The notes below the pieces were generated by a model that had not been told where the DNA came from, searched no databases, and was given only the letters and a program-made list of their open reading frames with translations. A stretch of 64,000 nt of DNA, taken from positions 62,001-126,000 of the IMG/VR virus record IMGVR_UViG_3300023179_000016; one strand, written 5' to 3'. The stretch's first letter is position 1. Each line of letters starts with the position of its first letter. The position numbers and the translations under genes are program-made. Positions 4,808 to 13,462 of this stretch are shown here, piece after piece. This stretch comes from a virus.

Positions 4808-5131
4808 ATGATATCAATTACTAAAAATGCTGCACAAGAGTTACTAAGGCTTCTTGAAGGCAAAGACAAGGATACATATATAAGAATTAGAGTTATAGGA
4901 GGCGGCTGCTCTGGCTTAAATTACAAGTTAGATTTTGACAATGAATCTACAGTTTCGTCTGACAAGATAGTCATATTTGATGCTGTCAAGGTGGCCATAG
5001 ATAGTAAGTCAGCACTATTTTTAGACAAGACTGAGTTAGATTATAGTGGAGGTTTAAATGGCAAAGGTTTCACGTTTAATAATCCAAACGCTAAAAGAAC
5101 ATGCGGATGTGGTTCTAGTTTTAGCGTATAA
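4808..5131 (+). CDS. IscA/HesB-family A-type iron-sulfur carrier
   Basis: A 107-residue protein of the full length typical of IscA/ErpA. It has the three conserved cysteines of the family: Cys34 in GGGCSGLNY, and Cys99 and Cys101 in TCGCGSSFSV. In bacteria these proteins deliver iron-sulfur clusters to apoproteins. Its phage substrate is unknown; neighbouring cysteine-cluster proteins are one possibility and a virion iron site another. It begins the rightward structural block behind a TATAATT box. The alignment-level match and intact ligands make the family call firm; the role is inferred. Confidence 0.9.
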   Translation: MISITKNAAQELLRLLEGKDKDTYIRIRVIGGGCSGLNYKLDFDNESTVSSDKIVIFDAVKVAIDSKSALFLDKTELDYSGGLNGKGFTFNNPNAKRTCGCGSSFSV

Positions 5132-5156
5132 GCGCTTTATAGGGTAAAATTACAAT

Positions 5157-5978
5157 ATGAGCATGGATCGTCCAGATAAACCGTATCCCATACCTCCGCC
5201 AGCTTCACCGCTGTCGACTCCTTCTCCAATGCCCTTGTATATTCCCGATCCCAGCATAAAAGGGGTTAGTTTTGATCAATTATTAAATCAACGCGGCATT
5301 AGGATGATACATAAAAAGGCAATACCATGCATGAATATAGGATCTGTCAACTATCAAGCGCATGAGCCAGATTGTTCATTTTGCGACGATTCTGGCATTC
5401 TGTATTACGACAGTAAAGAAACATGGGGAGTATTTACTGGCAACTCAATAGAAAAAACTTTTGAAGCCCACGGTGTATGGGAAATTGGCACTGCTGTTGT
5501 CACTCTGCCGACAGAATATAAAGACGGCACACAAGCCGATTTTAATACATACGATAAATTGGTGATACCAGATTACACGGTGAGATTATGGGAATTAAAA
5601 GAATACGAACCTACAACTGACAATAAGCAGCGTCTTAGATACGATGTAACTAATGTAGAGTATGCCTCTTCTATATCCAATGGAATACAAAAACTGTACT
5701 ATCCTGGCTCAGATTTTAATATTAGCGAAGAAGGTTATATAGAATGGATACCAGGTCAAGAACCATCATATGATTCTGTAAATCAAAGAGGCGAAGTCAT
5801 AGGATGGGCTTACTTTGCTAATCCGGTATACATAGTTCTGCAATCTCTTAGAGAATTAAGAATAACTCAAGAATTAATAGGTGGAGTCAAACAGGCTAGA
5901 AGATTACCGCAGCAAGTTCTAGTAAGAAGAGACTTCATGGCCGATAACTCAGAAAAGATAAACACTTCTCAACCTTAA
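5157..5978 (+). CDS. Probable virion protein with a cysteine motif (connector candidate)
   Basis: A 273-residue protein. A proline-rich N-terminus (residues 8-33) leads to a C-x14-C-x2-C motif with Cys58, Cys73, Cys76 and His69 in EPDCSFCDDSG, likely a zinc site. The rest is a beta-rich body with YDKLVIPDY and WELKEY, ending in a basic helix (LIGGVKQARRLPQQ). Position at the head of the neck and tail genes suggests a head-tail adaptor or other structural component. No family was recognised. A GTAAAATT box precedes it. Confidence 0.6.
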   Translation: MSMDRPDKPYPIPPPASPLSTPSPMPLYIPDPSIKGVSFDQLLNQRGIRMIHKKAIPCMNIGSVNYQAHEPDCSFCDDSGILYYDSKETWGVFTGNSIEKTFEAHGVWEIGTAVVTLPTEYKDGTQADFNTYDKLVIPDYTVRLWELKEYEPTTDNKQRLRYDVTNVEYASSISNGIQKLYYPGSDFNISEEGYIEWIPGQEPSYDSVNQRGEVIGWAYFANPVYIVLQSLRELRITQELIGGVKQARRLPQQVLVRRDFMADNSEKINTSQP

Positions 5979-6031
5979 ATTAAGTACAAATATGAGTTAT
6001 AATTACACTATTAATAGGTTTATATCGTAAT

Positions 6032-7618
6032 ATGCCAAAGGTAGTCAGCAAAGCACAATATAGGATGATGCAGGGAATTCTGCATGGTAAACACAAGGGC
6101 ACCAAAAGAGGCGATCATGGTCCACCTAAATGGGCTATCGAGCATTATGATTTTCCAGATTATAAATCTCTTCCAGAATCTAAGGGAAAAGAGTTGGAAG
6201 GTGGTCATTGGGGACATGGGGATGGCAACAGCGAATACCATAAGCACAAAACTAGAAAAGAATATAATAAGCACCATCCGCATCACGGTCATGGAAGAAA
6301 TAAAAAAAATAAAGATGAATCTAAAAAGTCGCATGAAAAGAAGAAAAAATCTTTAAAGAAGACAGATTCTGGCTATGAGTGGGCCGCGATGATACTGATG
6401 GATGACAACAATAGGGTTCTATTGGGTCAGCATACTGACGGTAGTTTAGCATTTCCAGGTGGACATGTTGACTCTACTGATCCAGATACAGAAGTCACTG
6501 CTATCAGAGAAACCAAAGAAGAGACAGGCATTGAAGTACAGACTGCAACTAAAATTTGGAGCTCTAAGGGCAAAAATAAAGGCGATCTGTATATAGCAGA
6601 AAAGTTCACAGGTTCTCCTAAAAACAGCAATGAGCTTAAAAATTTAAAGTGGCATGAGCCTCATGAAATACAGTGGGAAGATGTTAGAGATTGCTGTGTC
6701 AAACCGCTAAAATATTTTATTAAATATAAGCTCGGCAAATCTTTGAAGGGCATGATGGCCCTAGAATCTTTAAATAAAAATATAGTTAGACAGAAGTCAG
6801 GTGTAACACACGAGATAACTCACGGCGATGCACTAAGATTGATTGGCACAGGTTTATTTAAAAAAATTAAAAAAGAAGTCGAGGACATGCAGGATGAGGA
6901 CTTTAGAGATTTTAAATTAGACACTTGCACAGTTAAGATAAGAAAACACATGAACGATGTCTATTCAGGTAACGTTGTAGATGGCCATAAAACCATATAT
7001 CAATTTACTAATAAATCTCTGCCAGAAGTTACTGCTGCACTCATGAGTGTTTTTGAGTGGTACTTGCCAGAAGATGAGGATATTCTAAACACGATCGATG
7101 AGAAGAACATATCTGATGACGATATACATGGTGGCCTATCTGCTCTAATAGATCATTATAAAAAGCACAACATAAGCAACATCTATGCTGAGATGGAAAA
7201 TATTCGCGAAGAGATAAGAAATGGTGTCGCAGTAGATGTTCAGCAGATAGAAGCCAGAATAATGAAGTTATTTGACAAGCTAGAAGATGTAGTGCACACG
7301 ATAGTAGATAAGCACAACACTCTAAAAGATTTAACAGAAAAAGAGTTAGAAGAGATCGATAAAAAATTACGCGAACTACAGTCGAAGATCGACGACATGA
7401 ATAAGAAATCAGAAACTGTAGAGGCTATTTCTGTACATAAAAAGAACCCAGAAAAAATTCTTAGAGAAGAATACTCTTACCTGCCAAGACCCTCTATAGA
7501 GATTTCGCCAGAAGGCAAAATCAAGATAACGTTTGACTCCGAATGGACATCGCTTGAAAAAGAAAATTTCTTGCATGATCTCCGTGCCAAAGTACTTAAA
7601 AAAGAGAAAAGCAAATAA
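6032..7618 (+). CDS. Nudix-domain protein with basic and coiled-coil regions
   Basis: A 528-residue multi-part protein. Residues 1-60 (SKAQYRMMQGILHGK, GPPKWAIEHY) resemble a motif of head-assembly proteins in other phages, from memory. Residues 60-115 are rich in His and Lys. Residues 118-230 form a Nudix domain: GGHVDST, then RETKEETGI, which keeps the catalytic REx2EExG, although the upstream glutamate of the Nudix box is replaced by Asp with one extra residue. Nudix enzymes cleave nucleoside diphosphates linked to another group. The C-terminal 250 residues include long charged helices. It lies among structural genes and overlaps the next start (TAATG). Confidence 0.7.
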   Translation: MPKVVSKAQYRMMQGILHGKHKGTKRGDHGPPKWAIEHYDFPDYKSLPESKGKELEGGHWGHGDGNSEYHKHKTRKEYNKHHPHHGHGRNKKNKDESKKSHEKKKKSLKKTDSGYEWAAMILMDDNNRVLLGQHTDGSLAFPGGHVDSTDPDTEVTAIRETKEETGIEVQTATKIWSSKGKNKGDLYIAEKFTGSPKNSNELKNLKWHEPHEIQWEDVRDCCVKPLKYFIKYKLGKSLKGMMALESLNKNIVRQKSGVTHEITHGDALRLIGTGLFKKIKKEVEDMQDEDFRDFKLDTCTVKIRKHMNDVYSGNVVDGHKTIYQFTNKSLPEVTAALMSVFEWYLPEDEDILNTIDEKNISDDDIHGGLSALIDHYKKHNISNIYAEMENIREEIRNGVAVDVQQIEARIMKLFDKLEDVVHTIVDKHNTLKDLTEKELEEIDKKLRELQSKIDDMNKKSETVEAISVHKKNPEKILREEYSYLPRPSIEISPEGKIKITFDSEWTSLEKENFLHDLRAKVLKKEKSK

Positions 7619-8262
7619 TGAGATCTATTTTTTTAGAATTAGAATCATTGAGAGCTTATTTAAACTCTAGAGAGATGGATGCAGACAGCATAGAAGAAAT
7701 TATATCTGCTGCAGAAAAAGAGATCTCTTCTGCACTTCAAGATAAATTAGATGAAGGTTTAGAATTAGCGGTTCAATCCGGTGTTCAAAAAGATTCATCA
7801 GATTTTATTAATGATTTAAGACCTAGATTTGATGCGTTCATAGTAGATACAAGATCTGGATCCACCGACTTCTCAGATCCTCCTTTTCCAATGCTCGATA
7901 GACTTTTAACTGGCAATGTAAAACCTATGAAAGATGGTTCCGGTGTATATAAAGTGATACCAGTTGGAGCCCCTAGTAAATCAACAAGATCACCTATTCA
8001 CACAAATATATTTGACGCTCAAAAGGCTATCATGGCAGAAAGAAATCAGGCCTCTAGGGAGCGTCTTCGCGGTACGGCGTCAAGAGGGACGGGGGCACAA
8101 TTTAGAACCGCCACCAGCAAACAAGATAGAAATTCGCAGTGGGTTATGCCGGCCAAAGACAAAGACTTTACTGAAGATTTAGATCAAATAAACGAAATGC
8201 TTAGAGAAGAGCGCGAAAAGATAATAAACGATGTTATTCGTTCCTATATGGAGAACTACTAA
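7618..8262 (+). CDS. Probable neck or connector protein
   Basis: A 214-residue protein, starting in the stop of the Nudix gene (TAATG). The N-terminus is an acidic helix (IEEIISAAEKEISSALQDKL). The middle has FDAFIVDTRSGSTDF and YKVIPVGAPS, followed by IHTNIFDAQKAIMAERNQ and a glutamate-rich C-terminal helix. No family is recognised. Order (before the tail-terminator candidate and sheath) suggests a neck component. A short stretch around 8050-8100 is more GC-rich than the rest. Confidence 0.55.
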   Translation: MRSIFLELESLRAYLNSREMDADSIEEIISAAEKEISSALQDKLDEGLELAVQSGVQKDSSDFINDLRPRFDAFIVDTRSGSTDFSDPPFPMLDRLLTGNVKPMKDGSGVYKVIPVGAPSKSTRSPIHTNIFDAQKAIMAERNQASRERLRGTASRGTGAQFRTATSKQDRNSQWVMPAKDKDFTEDLDQINEMLREEREKIINDVIRSYMENY

Positions 8263-8987
8263 TGTCTTTCGTAATGCCAGAAATAGTGATGCAGAAGATA
8301 TTAGACTATGGCATAAAACAACTTCGTCAAAATAAAGTCGAATTTTATGATCTATTCAGTCAATTCACTCAAGAAGAGCTTAACAGCGACTATGGTGAAA
8401 AATATCTAGAAGAGATATGGAATTGGTTTACTACCACCAAAATACCAGTTGTTAAAGCTTGGACCTTTAATAGGCAAAACATACCCAGTATAAGTGTACA
8501 TCTTGCAAATGAGACCGAAGATGAAAGCAAAGCCAGTCTTCAGGACATTGGTGGATTGACCGATGACGGTGAGACCGGCATGGGCGTATTCACAGTAATG
8601 ATAGATATAGGAATACATGCCAATAAAGCCGGCGATCATGTGTTGTGGCTGTATTACATAGTTGCATACATACTGTTTAAACACAAGAGAATGGCAGAAA
8701 GATTTGGTCTTTCTTTACATACATTTAGTGCTTCCGATTACAATAAAGACGCTAATAAGATGACAGAAAATATATGGACTAGATGGGTAAGATATAGATG
8801 CACTACTCAGAACTTCTGGCCATCGATTAAGTATCTAGAAATTAACGGAATAAATACGGATGTTAGCATCTTAGAAGATCCATCTGGAGACTATGCAACA
8901 GACGATATAGAAAATATGGATACTGAGTATAATGGGGGAATAATGGTGAGCAGTACGGAAAAAGACAACGAAGATGTGCTTATTTAG
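8262..8987 (+). CDS. Putative tail terminator or completion protein
   Basis: A 241-residue protein translationally coupled to the previous gene (TAATG). Segments IPSISVHLANETEDESKA, MGVFTVMIDIGIHANKAGDH and IWTRWVRYRC suggest an alpha/beta fold like small tail-terminator proteins. In contractile-tailed phages the terminator gene commonly precedes the sheath gene, as here, and that order is the main argument. The acidic C-terminal 40 residues look disordered. Function is inferred from position and general fold only. Confidence 0.45.
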   Translation: MSFVMPEIVMQKILDYGIKQLRQNKVEFYDLFSQFTQEELNSDYGEKYLEEIWNWFTTTKIPVVKAWTFNRQNIPSISVHLANETEDESKASLQDIGGLTDDGETGMGVFTVMIDIGIHANKAGDHVLWLYYIVAYILFKHKRMAERFGLSLHTFSASDYNKDANKMTENIWTRWVRYRCTTQNFWPSIKYLEINGINTDVSILEDPSGDYATDDIENMDTEYNGGIMVSSTEKDNEDVLI

Positions 8988-9023
8988 GCCCAATTAACGG
9001 TTAAAATGTATTTAAGGTGCAAT

Positions 9024-9329
9024 ATGAGAAAAAGAAATAATCACATGGTTCTAGAAAAGAATAACGCTGTTGAACTTAAAACCGCTGACGACACTGTTGA
9101 TGAGGCCGTAAAGACAGAGTCAACTATAGTTGAAGAAGTAGCCGTAGTAGAAGAACCAGTTCAAAAAGTTGACTTTGATACGTGGTATACAGTCCGTAGG
9201 GGTGCAATACCGCTACATCATCACAAAGAAATAATAAAGGCGGACTTTACGGCTAGAAAAGTACCGCAAGTCTGCACTATGTCAGAATTTGACAGTGCAT
9301 TAGAAAAATATGGCCTAAAAGTTAATTAA
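9024..9329 (+). CDS. Small conserved virion-cluster protein
   Basis: A 101-residue protein. The start at 9024 has AAGG six bases upstream; an in-frame ATG at 9006 falls inside the promoter-like GTTAAAATG and is rejected. Residues 1-50 are low-complexity and acidic (VEEVAVVEEPV). Residues 53-101 form a compact domain, FDTWYTVRRGAIPLHHHKEI then SEFDSALEKYGLKV. Comparable small proteins next to sheath genes are known from large phages by memory, without a function. It may be a minor tail component. Confidence 0.6.
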   Translation: MRKRNNHMVLEKNNAVELKTADDTVDEAVKTESTIVEEVAVVEEPVQKVDFDTWYTVRRGAIPLHHHKEIIKADFTARKVPQVCTMSEFDSALEKYGLKVN

Positions 9330-9346
9330 ACTAACTAAATAGATAT

Positions 9347-9357
9347 GTTATAATTTA
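9347..9357 (+). promoter_or_regulatory. TATAATT-type promoter of the sheath gene
   Basis: GTTATAATTTA lies about 35 bases before the sheath start, which has a strong CAGGAG binding site. Together with the terminator at 11639 it would make sheath mRNA a separate, abundant transcript. Confidence 0.5.
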
Positions 9358-9389
9358 CAAGAAACTTGTAGAGATCAGGAGATACAGAC

Positions 9390-11630
9390 ATGGCAATCAA
9401 TGTGAGCTTTAACGGCGCGACAATTTACAAACCAGGCGCTTACTCCAAAACCACGATAGATCTAGGCGGTGGATTTCCACTAAGCCCAACCGGTCTAGTG
9501 GCGATTTTTGGCGAAGCAGATGCTGGAGCACCAGGATCCGCAGAAATAAACATAGCTGATAATTACTTTAGCCCAGATCAACTACCACAGATTAGAGCAA
9601 AATATGGCAGAGGCAGTATAGTAGATGCATGCAATCTACTCTTCTCTCCAGGTGCCGATGGAGCTATTCCTGGAGGCGCTCAAGCTGTATACATCTACAA
9701 GACCAATGCTTCTGTGCGCGCTACTCTAGACCCTGTCGCAGCCGGCGGCGGATCAAATGATTACGGAAGATTGCGCGCTAGAGAATGGGGCGCTGGAGGT
9801 AATCAAGTCACCTTCAAAAATACACTCATAGCTGAATCTCCAGCAAATATCACAAGTGCCACAATTACCTTTCCGGTAGTTGTCGTTCTCGGCGCCAACG
9901 ATGAATTAAAATACAGTCTCAATGGAAATCCAGAAGCTACTGCTACAGTAGCTGCCGGCAGCTATGCAAACGTTGCCGCATTAGTTGCAGCGCTTAACTC
10001 TGCATTGGGCGCAGGTACGCTAGTTGCCTCTGCAGGTGCTGCCGCAAACACAGTCAAATTGACTCAGGCAGCTGGTACCAATATACATAGAACTGGTGCC
10101 GGAAGATCTATGCAGATTACCTCTGGCAATATCAATGCAAGTATTGGCATGACAAATAATGAATGGGCTGCAGCAGAATCTGAGACTATGGCTGTGCTCA
10201 CCGTTAAAAATCCAGTATCTACTCTAGAAGAAACAAGCAGTGTCGGTGGAGATATAGTTATATCTATGGGTCGCGATACTAGCGGCAGCTGCACTGCTGC
10301 TAGCGTATCTATATCTGCGACACAGGTAACACTCACTCAAACTGGTGCTTCCCCTGCCTCTATAGCGCTAAACAAATCTGATTTTCCAACTATTCAATCT
10401 CTTGTTGATTATGTTAACACTTTGTCTGGTTGGAGCGCGGCTGCAGCTAGTGTTAGAACCGGACAATTATCTCTTTCTATTCTAGATAGAGTTTCCAGTG
10501 CCGGCGCTCTTCATTACGGAGCATCTGCACTAAAGCCCGCTAGAATAAAACAAGATGCAACAAAAGTCGCTGAATTCTTCGATCTTTCTTCTCAGGTCGA
10601 ACTTGTTCCTCTGACTTCTGCATCTGAAGTTAAAAAAGTTGGCTTACCAGATCAGCAAGGCGTGCCAAGTGCACTCTATCTAACCGGTGGAGTTAAAGGC
10701 GGAACTTCCTCTTCTGAGATCACAAATGCTCTCAGTAAGTTTGAAAAATTCCGCGTCAATTCTGTTGTTCCTCTCTTCTCTAGAGATGCAACAGACGATA
10801 TAAATGATGCTCTTACTGATGGATCTTCTACATACACCATTGATGCGATTCATCAGGCAGTTAAGACACATCTTAGCTTGATGTCAACTACCAAAAAGAA
10901 GTCTGAGCGTCAAGGATATCTGTCGTGTAAGGCCAGCTACTCTGATTGTAAGTCTAAAATTGCAAGCATGTCTAGCGCTAGAATACAGATGACAATTCAA
11001 GACGTAAGACAGGCCGATGCCGATGGCAATATCAAGTGGTTCCAGCCTTGGGCTGGTGCTGCACTACTTGCCGGCGCACGCGGTGGATCTCCTATCGGCA
11101 ATCCAATGACATTTAAATATTTCAATATGTCTGGTGTCAGACAGACTGGACAGCCAATATCAACCGCAGAACAAGATATCGCAACAGACTTCGACCCAGA
11201 TACTCAGTATGATGATGCAATTCAGTCTGGCGTAACCTTCTGGGAAGCTCCTCAGACTGGTGGATTCCGTCTAGTTGTAGATAACACTACATACGGAAAA
11301 GACGGTAATTGGGTCTACAACAGAGCCAACGTTCTTTATGCTGCCGATGTACTCGCATATGATTTTAGAAATCAACTAGAAAATATCTATGTTGGTCTAA
11401 AAAATACTGTGTCTGCATCAGAGATTAAATCTACCTGCGAATCTATACTTTCAACGTATCTTTCTCAAGGTATTACCGTAAACACTGCTGACGCACCAAA
11501 CGGATTCAAGCAGCTTGTCGTTCAAATTAATGGCAACACTGTCAATGTATCTGTTGTGGTCAAGCTAGTTGAGGGAATCGACTTTGTACTTGCAGATATC
11601 ACGCTACAGAGAGCGCAACAGAGCGCTTAA
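9390..11630 (+). CDS. Tail sheath protein
   Basis: A 746-residue contractile-tail sheath subunit. The N-terminus (FNGATIYKPGAY) and the C-terminal domain (DGNWVYNRANVLYAADVLAY, later VEGIDFVLADITL) follow the layout of sheath proteins, whose C-terminal domain builds the sheath lattice. Residues about 155-250 insert a beta-rich module (LKYSLNG, SYANVAALVAALNSAL) that also occurs in the baseplate proteins at 23306 and 30436. At 746 residues it is longer than many sheaths, explained by inserted outer domains. AGGAG lies 9 bases before the start. It is followed by a strong terminator, fitting high expression. Confidence 0.88.
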   Translation: MAINVSFNGATIYKPGAYSKTTIDLGGGFPLSPTGLVAIFGEADAGAPGSAEINIADNYFSPDQLPQIRAKYGRGSIVDACNLLFSPGADGAIPGGAQAVYIYKTNASVRATLDPVAAGGGSNDYGRLRAREWGAGGNQVTFKNTLIAESPANITSATITFPVVVVLGANDELKYSLNGNPEATATVAAGSYANVAALVAALNSALGAGTLVASAGAAANTVKLTQAAGTNIHRTGAGRSMQITSGNINASIGMTNNEWAAAESETMAVLTVKNPVSTLEETSSVGGDIVISMGRDTSGSCTAASVSISATQVTLTQTGASPASIALNKSDFPTIQSLVDYVNTLSGWSAAAASVRTGQLSLSILDRVSSAGALHYGASALKPARIKQDATKVAEFFDLSSQVELVPLTSASEVKKVGLPDQQGVPSALYLTGGVKGGTSSSEITNALSKFEKFRVNSVVPLFSRDATDDINDALTDGSSTYTIDAIHQAVKTHLSLMSTTKKKSERQGYLSCKASYSDCKSKIASMSSARIQMTIQDVRQADADGNIKWFQPWAGAALLAGARGGSPIGNPMTFKYFNMSGVRQTGQPISTAEQDIATDFDPDTQYDDAIQSGVTFWEAPQTGGFRLVVDNTTYGKDGNWVYNRANVLYAADVLAYDFRNQLENIYVGLKNTVSASEIKSTCESILSTYLSQGITVNTADAPNGFKQLVVQINGNTVNVSVVVKLVEGIDFVLADITLQRAQQSA

Positions 11631-11638
11631 CAATAAAC

Positions 11639-11660
11639 GGGAGGGGATGGTTCCCCTCCC
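11639..11660 (+). terminator. Strong hairpin terminator after the sheath gene
   Basis: GGGAGGGGA and TCCCCTCCC form a 9-bp GC-rich stem with a short loop, followed by ATTTATTTAAAA. It lies nine bases past the sheath stop. Confidence 0.85.
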
Positions 11661-11673
11661 ATTTATTTAAAAT

Positions 11674-12192
11674 ATGTATACTAACTTAATTAAAAAATTA
11701 AATAGTTTGTTAAGTCTAATTAAAGCCGAAAATAAAAAGGGTTTTAATATAGATATTGCTCCTACACCAGGCGTAATAGATCCAGAAAAAGATAACAGAA
11801 TAATAGCTCTTAGAGCTGCATGGTCTCAGGCTCATGCGCAGGGCAAACATGATTTAAAGCAGGAAGTAGATAAGCACATAAACTTAAGACTTTCTGAAAT
11901 AGCTGAGCAAAATAAAAAACTCAACGAAGCAATGGGTAAACCAGAGCAAACCATACAGAGGTCTAAGATTAAATCTCCTTTTACCATGGAGGATGCCCAT
12001 AGCGTTTTATTAATGCCGCACGAAGATGCAAGAAAATTCGCTGAGTCTAAAGTTCACAAGCATGTCGGAATTTCATCAGCCCATAAGGGCGAAATATTAT
12101 ATAAAATATTAAGGGCTAAAAATCCCACAGAATTATCTAGATTCATAGCGTATCATGTATCAAACCCTAGAAGAACTATGGGAAAAGATTAG
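11674..12192 (+). CDS. Hypothetical protein between sheath and tube genes
   Basis: A 172-residue basic, helical protein. Features: LIKKLNSLLSLIKAENKKGF at the N-terminus, ALRAAWSQAHAQGKHDLKQE in the middle, and HKHVGISSAHKGEILYKIL near the end. It has no recognisable domain and no clear ribosome binding site. It is the first gene after the sheath terminator, so it depends on readthrough or a weak promoter in TTTAAAATATG. A role in tail assembly is a guess from position. Confidence 0.6.
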   Translation: MYTNLIKKLNSLLSLIKAENKKGFNIDIAPTPGVIDPEKDNRIIALRAAWSQAHAQGKHDLKQEVDKHINLRLSEIAEQNKKLNEAMGKPEQTIQRSKIKSPFTMEDAHSVLLMPHEDARKFAESKVHKHVGISSAHKGEILYKILRAKNPTELSRFIAYHVSNPRRTMGKD

Positions 12193-12271
12193 TTTAACTT
12201 CATGTGTGATATATTATATTAATTACTTAAAATGAATGGTATAGGTCAACCTCAAGACCAGAAGGAACTTT

Positions 12272-12829
12272 ATGGCTAAAAAACCGATTTTTATAACAGG
12301 CGCAAATGCTAAACTTAAAATAGACGGTAAAACATTTGCATATGCACAAGATGTCAGCTATAGTGTCGCAGTAGATACTATCCCGATTGAAACAATGGGT
12401 CGCTATGAAGCTGTAACCAATGAACCAGTAAATTATTCTGTCGCTGGCGAGTTTGCTATTGTTCGGTACACTTCTGCTGCTGTTGCCGCACAGGCAGGAA
12501 TAGATGCTGCGGCATCTGGCGGTAACGGATTAGGTAACGTCAAGGGTAACAATAACAGCACCAACGGTTTATCTTCCCATGTTAATCCAGGTAAACTATT
12601 GGACTCTGTGACATGGGATTTAGAAGTTTTTCAAAAGGGTGCAGGAGCGGGTACCAATGCTCCGGTAATAAAGGTCTTAGATTGTCGCATCACTAGAAAG
12701 AGTGGTGGCCTCAATAAAAGAGGTATTTTAGTCGAGAGAGTTTCATTTGTTGGTCTACTACATGCCGACGAATCTATGACAGGTCAGCAGGCAGTTTCCA
12801 ATTCTGGTGACACTGATCTTAGCGGCTAA
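12272..12829 (+). CDS. Tail tube protein
   Basis: A 185-residue protein and the likely main tube subunit. The start has AAGGA five bases upstream. The motif KPIFITGANAKLKIDGKTFA then VSYSVAVDTIPIETMGRYE and NYSVAGEFAIVRY fits the beta-sandwich tube fold, and it sits after the sheath with its own terminator at 12859. Two further genes (12906 and 13463) encode the same fold. A glycine/asparagine-rich loop at residues 80-105 is the most variable part. The assignment as main tube protein rests on order and on its independent terminator. Confidence 0.75.
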   Translation: MAKKPIFITGANAKLKIDGKTFAYAQDVSYSVAVDTIPIETMGRYEAVTNEPVNYSVAGEFAIVRYTSAAVAAQAGIDAAASGGNGLGNVKGNNNSTNGLSSHVNPGKLLDSVTWDLEVFQKGAGAGTNAPVIKVLDCRITRKSGGLNKRGILVERVSFVGLLHADESMTGQQAVSNSGDTDLSG

Positions 12830-12858
12830 ATTAACAATAACAATAGTTTGAATATAAG

Positions 12859-12890
12859 AAGGACGTCCTCAAGGCGTCCTTTTTATTTTA
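12859..12890 (+). terminator. Terminator after the tail tube gene
   Basis: AAGGACG and CGTCCTT form a 7-bp stem with a 9-base loop, followed by TTTTTATTTTA. It isolates the tube transcript. A GATACAATATA promoter-like box for the next gene follows directly. Confidence 0.8.
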
Positions 12891-12905
12891 TGATACAATA
12901 TATTT

Positions 12906-13460
12906 ATGGGCAATAAACCATTTTTTTTAACGGGCGCAAATGCCAAAATTAAAGTCAATGACATGACCGTTGCTTTCTGCACCGATGTATCTTATTCTGT
13001 TCAAATAATGCATCAGACACCTAAAATTTTAGGTATGTATGAAGGCACATCTGTAGAACCTATTGGTTATAATGTTTCTGGCTCATTTAGAGTTGTTAGA
13101 TATGTTAGAAACGCTGTAGATAATTTAGGTGCCCCATCTGGATCTAAGGCTAAAAATAGTGGCAATGGTATAGGTAATATGTCGTCTAGTGGACCTTGGC
13201 TCACTAACGATGCGCAAACACATCTATCTCTTGTTCCTGCTGATTTAGAAAACGCTATGGGTTTTGATCTAGAGATACATCAAAAATTATCAACTGGCGA
13301 ATTTTTAGGCGTCGCTAAGATAAGAAATTGTAGAATAGTTCAAACAGATTTTTCTTTGTCTAAGAGAGCAGCAGCAATACAAACTTATAATTTTGTTGCT
13401 CTATATGCAGACGAAGATAGCTTTATCGCAGATTTTAGTGGCAGAGGGCAGCACTTCTAA
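12906..13460 (+). CDS. Tail-tube-fold paralogue 2
   Basis: A 184-residue protein clearly related to the 12272 product: KPFFLTGANAKIKVNDMTVA, VSYSVQ, IGYNVSGSFRVVRYV and FDLEIHQKL match FITGANAKLKIDGK, VSYSV, VNYSVAGEFAIVRY and WDLEVFQKG. It may form a specialised ring, such as the tube-baseplate or tube-neck junction, as gp54-like initiators or secondary tube proteins do in other phages. It stands behind its own promoter-like box. Confidence 0.7.
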   Translation: MGNKPFFLTGANAKIKVNDMTVAFCTDVSYSVQIMHQTPKILGMYEGTSVEPIGYNVSGSFRVVRYVRNAVDNLGAPSGSKAKNSGNGIGNMSSSGPWLTNDAQTHLSLVPADLENAMGFDLEIHQKLSTGEFLGVAKIRNCRIVQTDFSLSKRAAAIQTYNFVALYADEDSFIADFSGRGQHF

Positions 13461-13462
13461 TT

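Noticed and set aside
6020-6334. A hydrophobic minus-strand frame inside the Nudix gene
   Set aside because: It is the complement of a Lys/His-rich stretch, which always reads as Phe/Leu/Met-rich; no start signal supports it.
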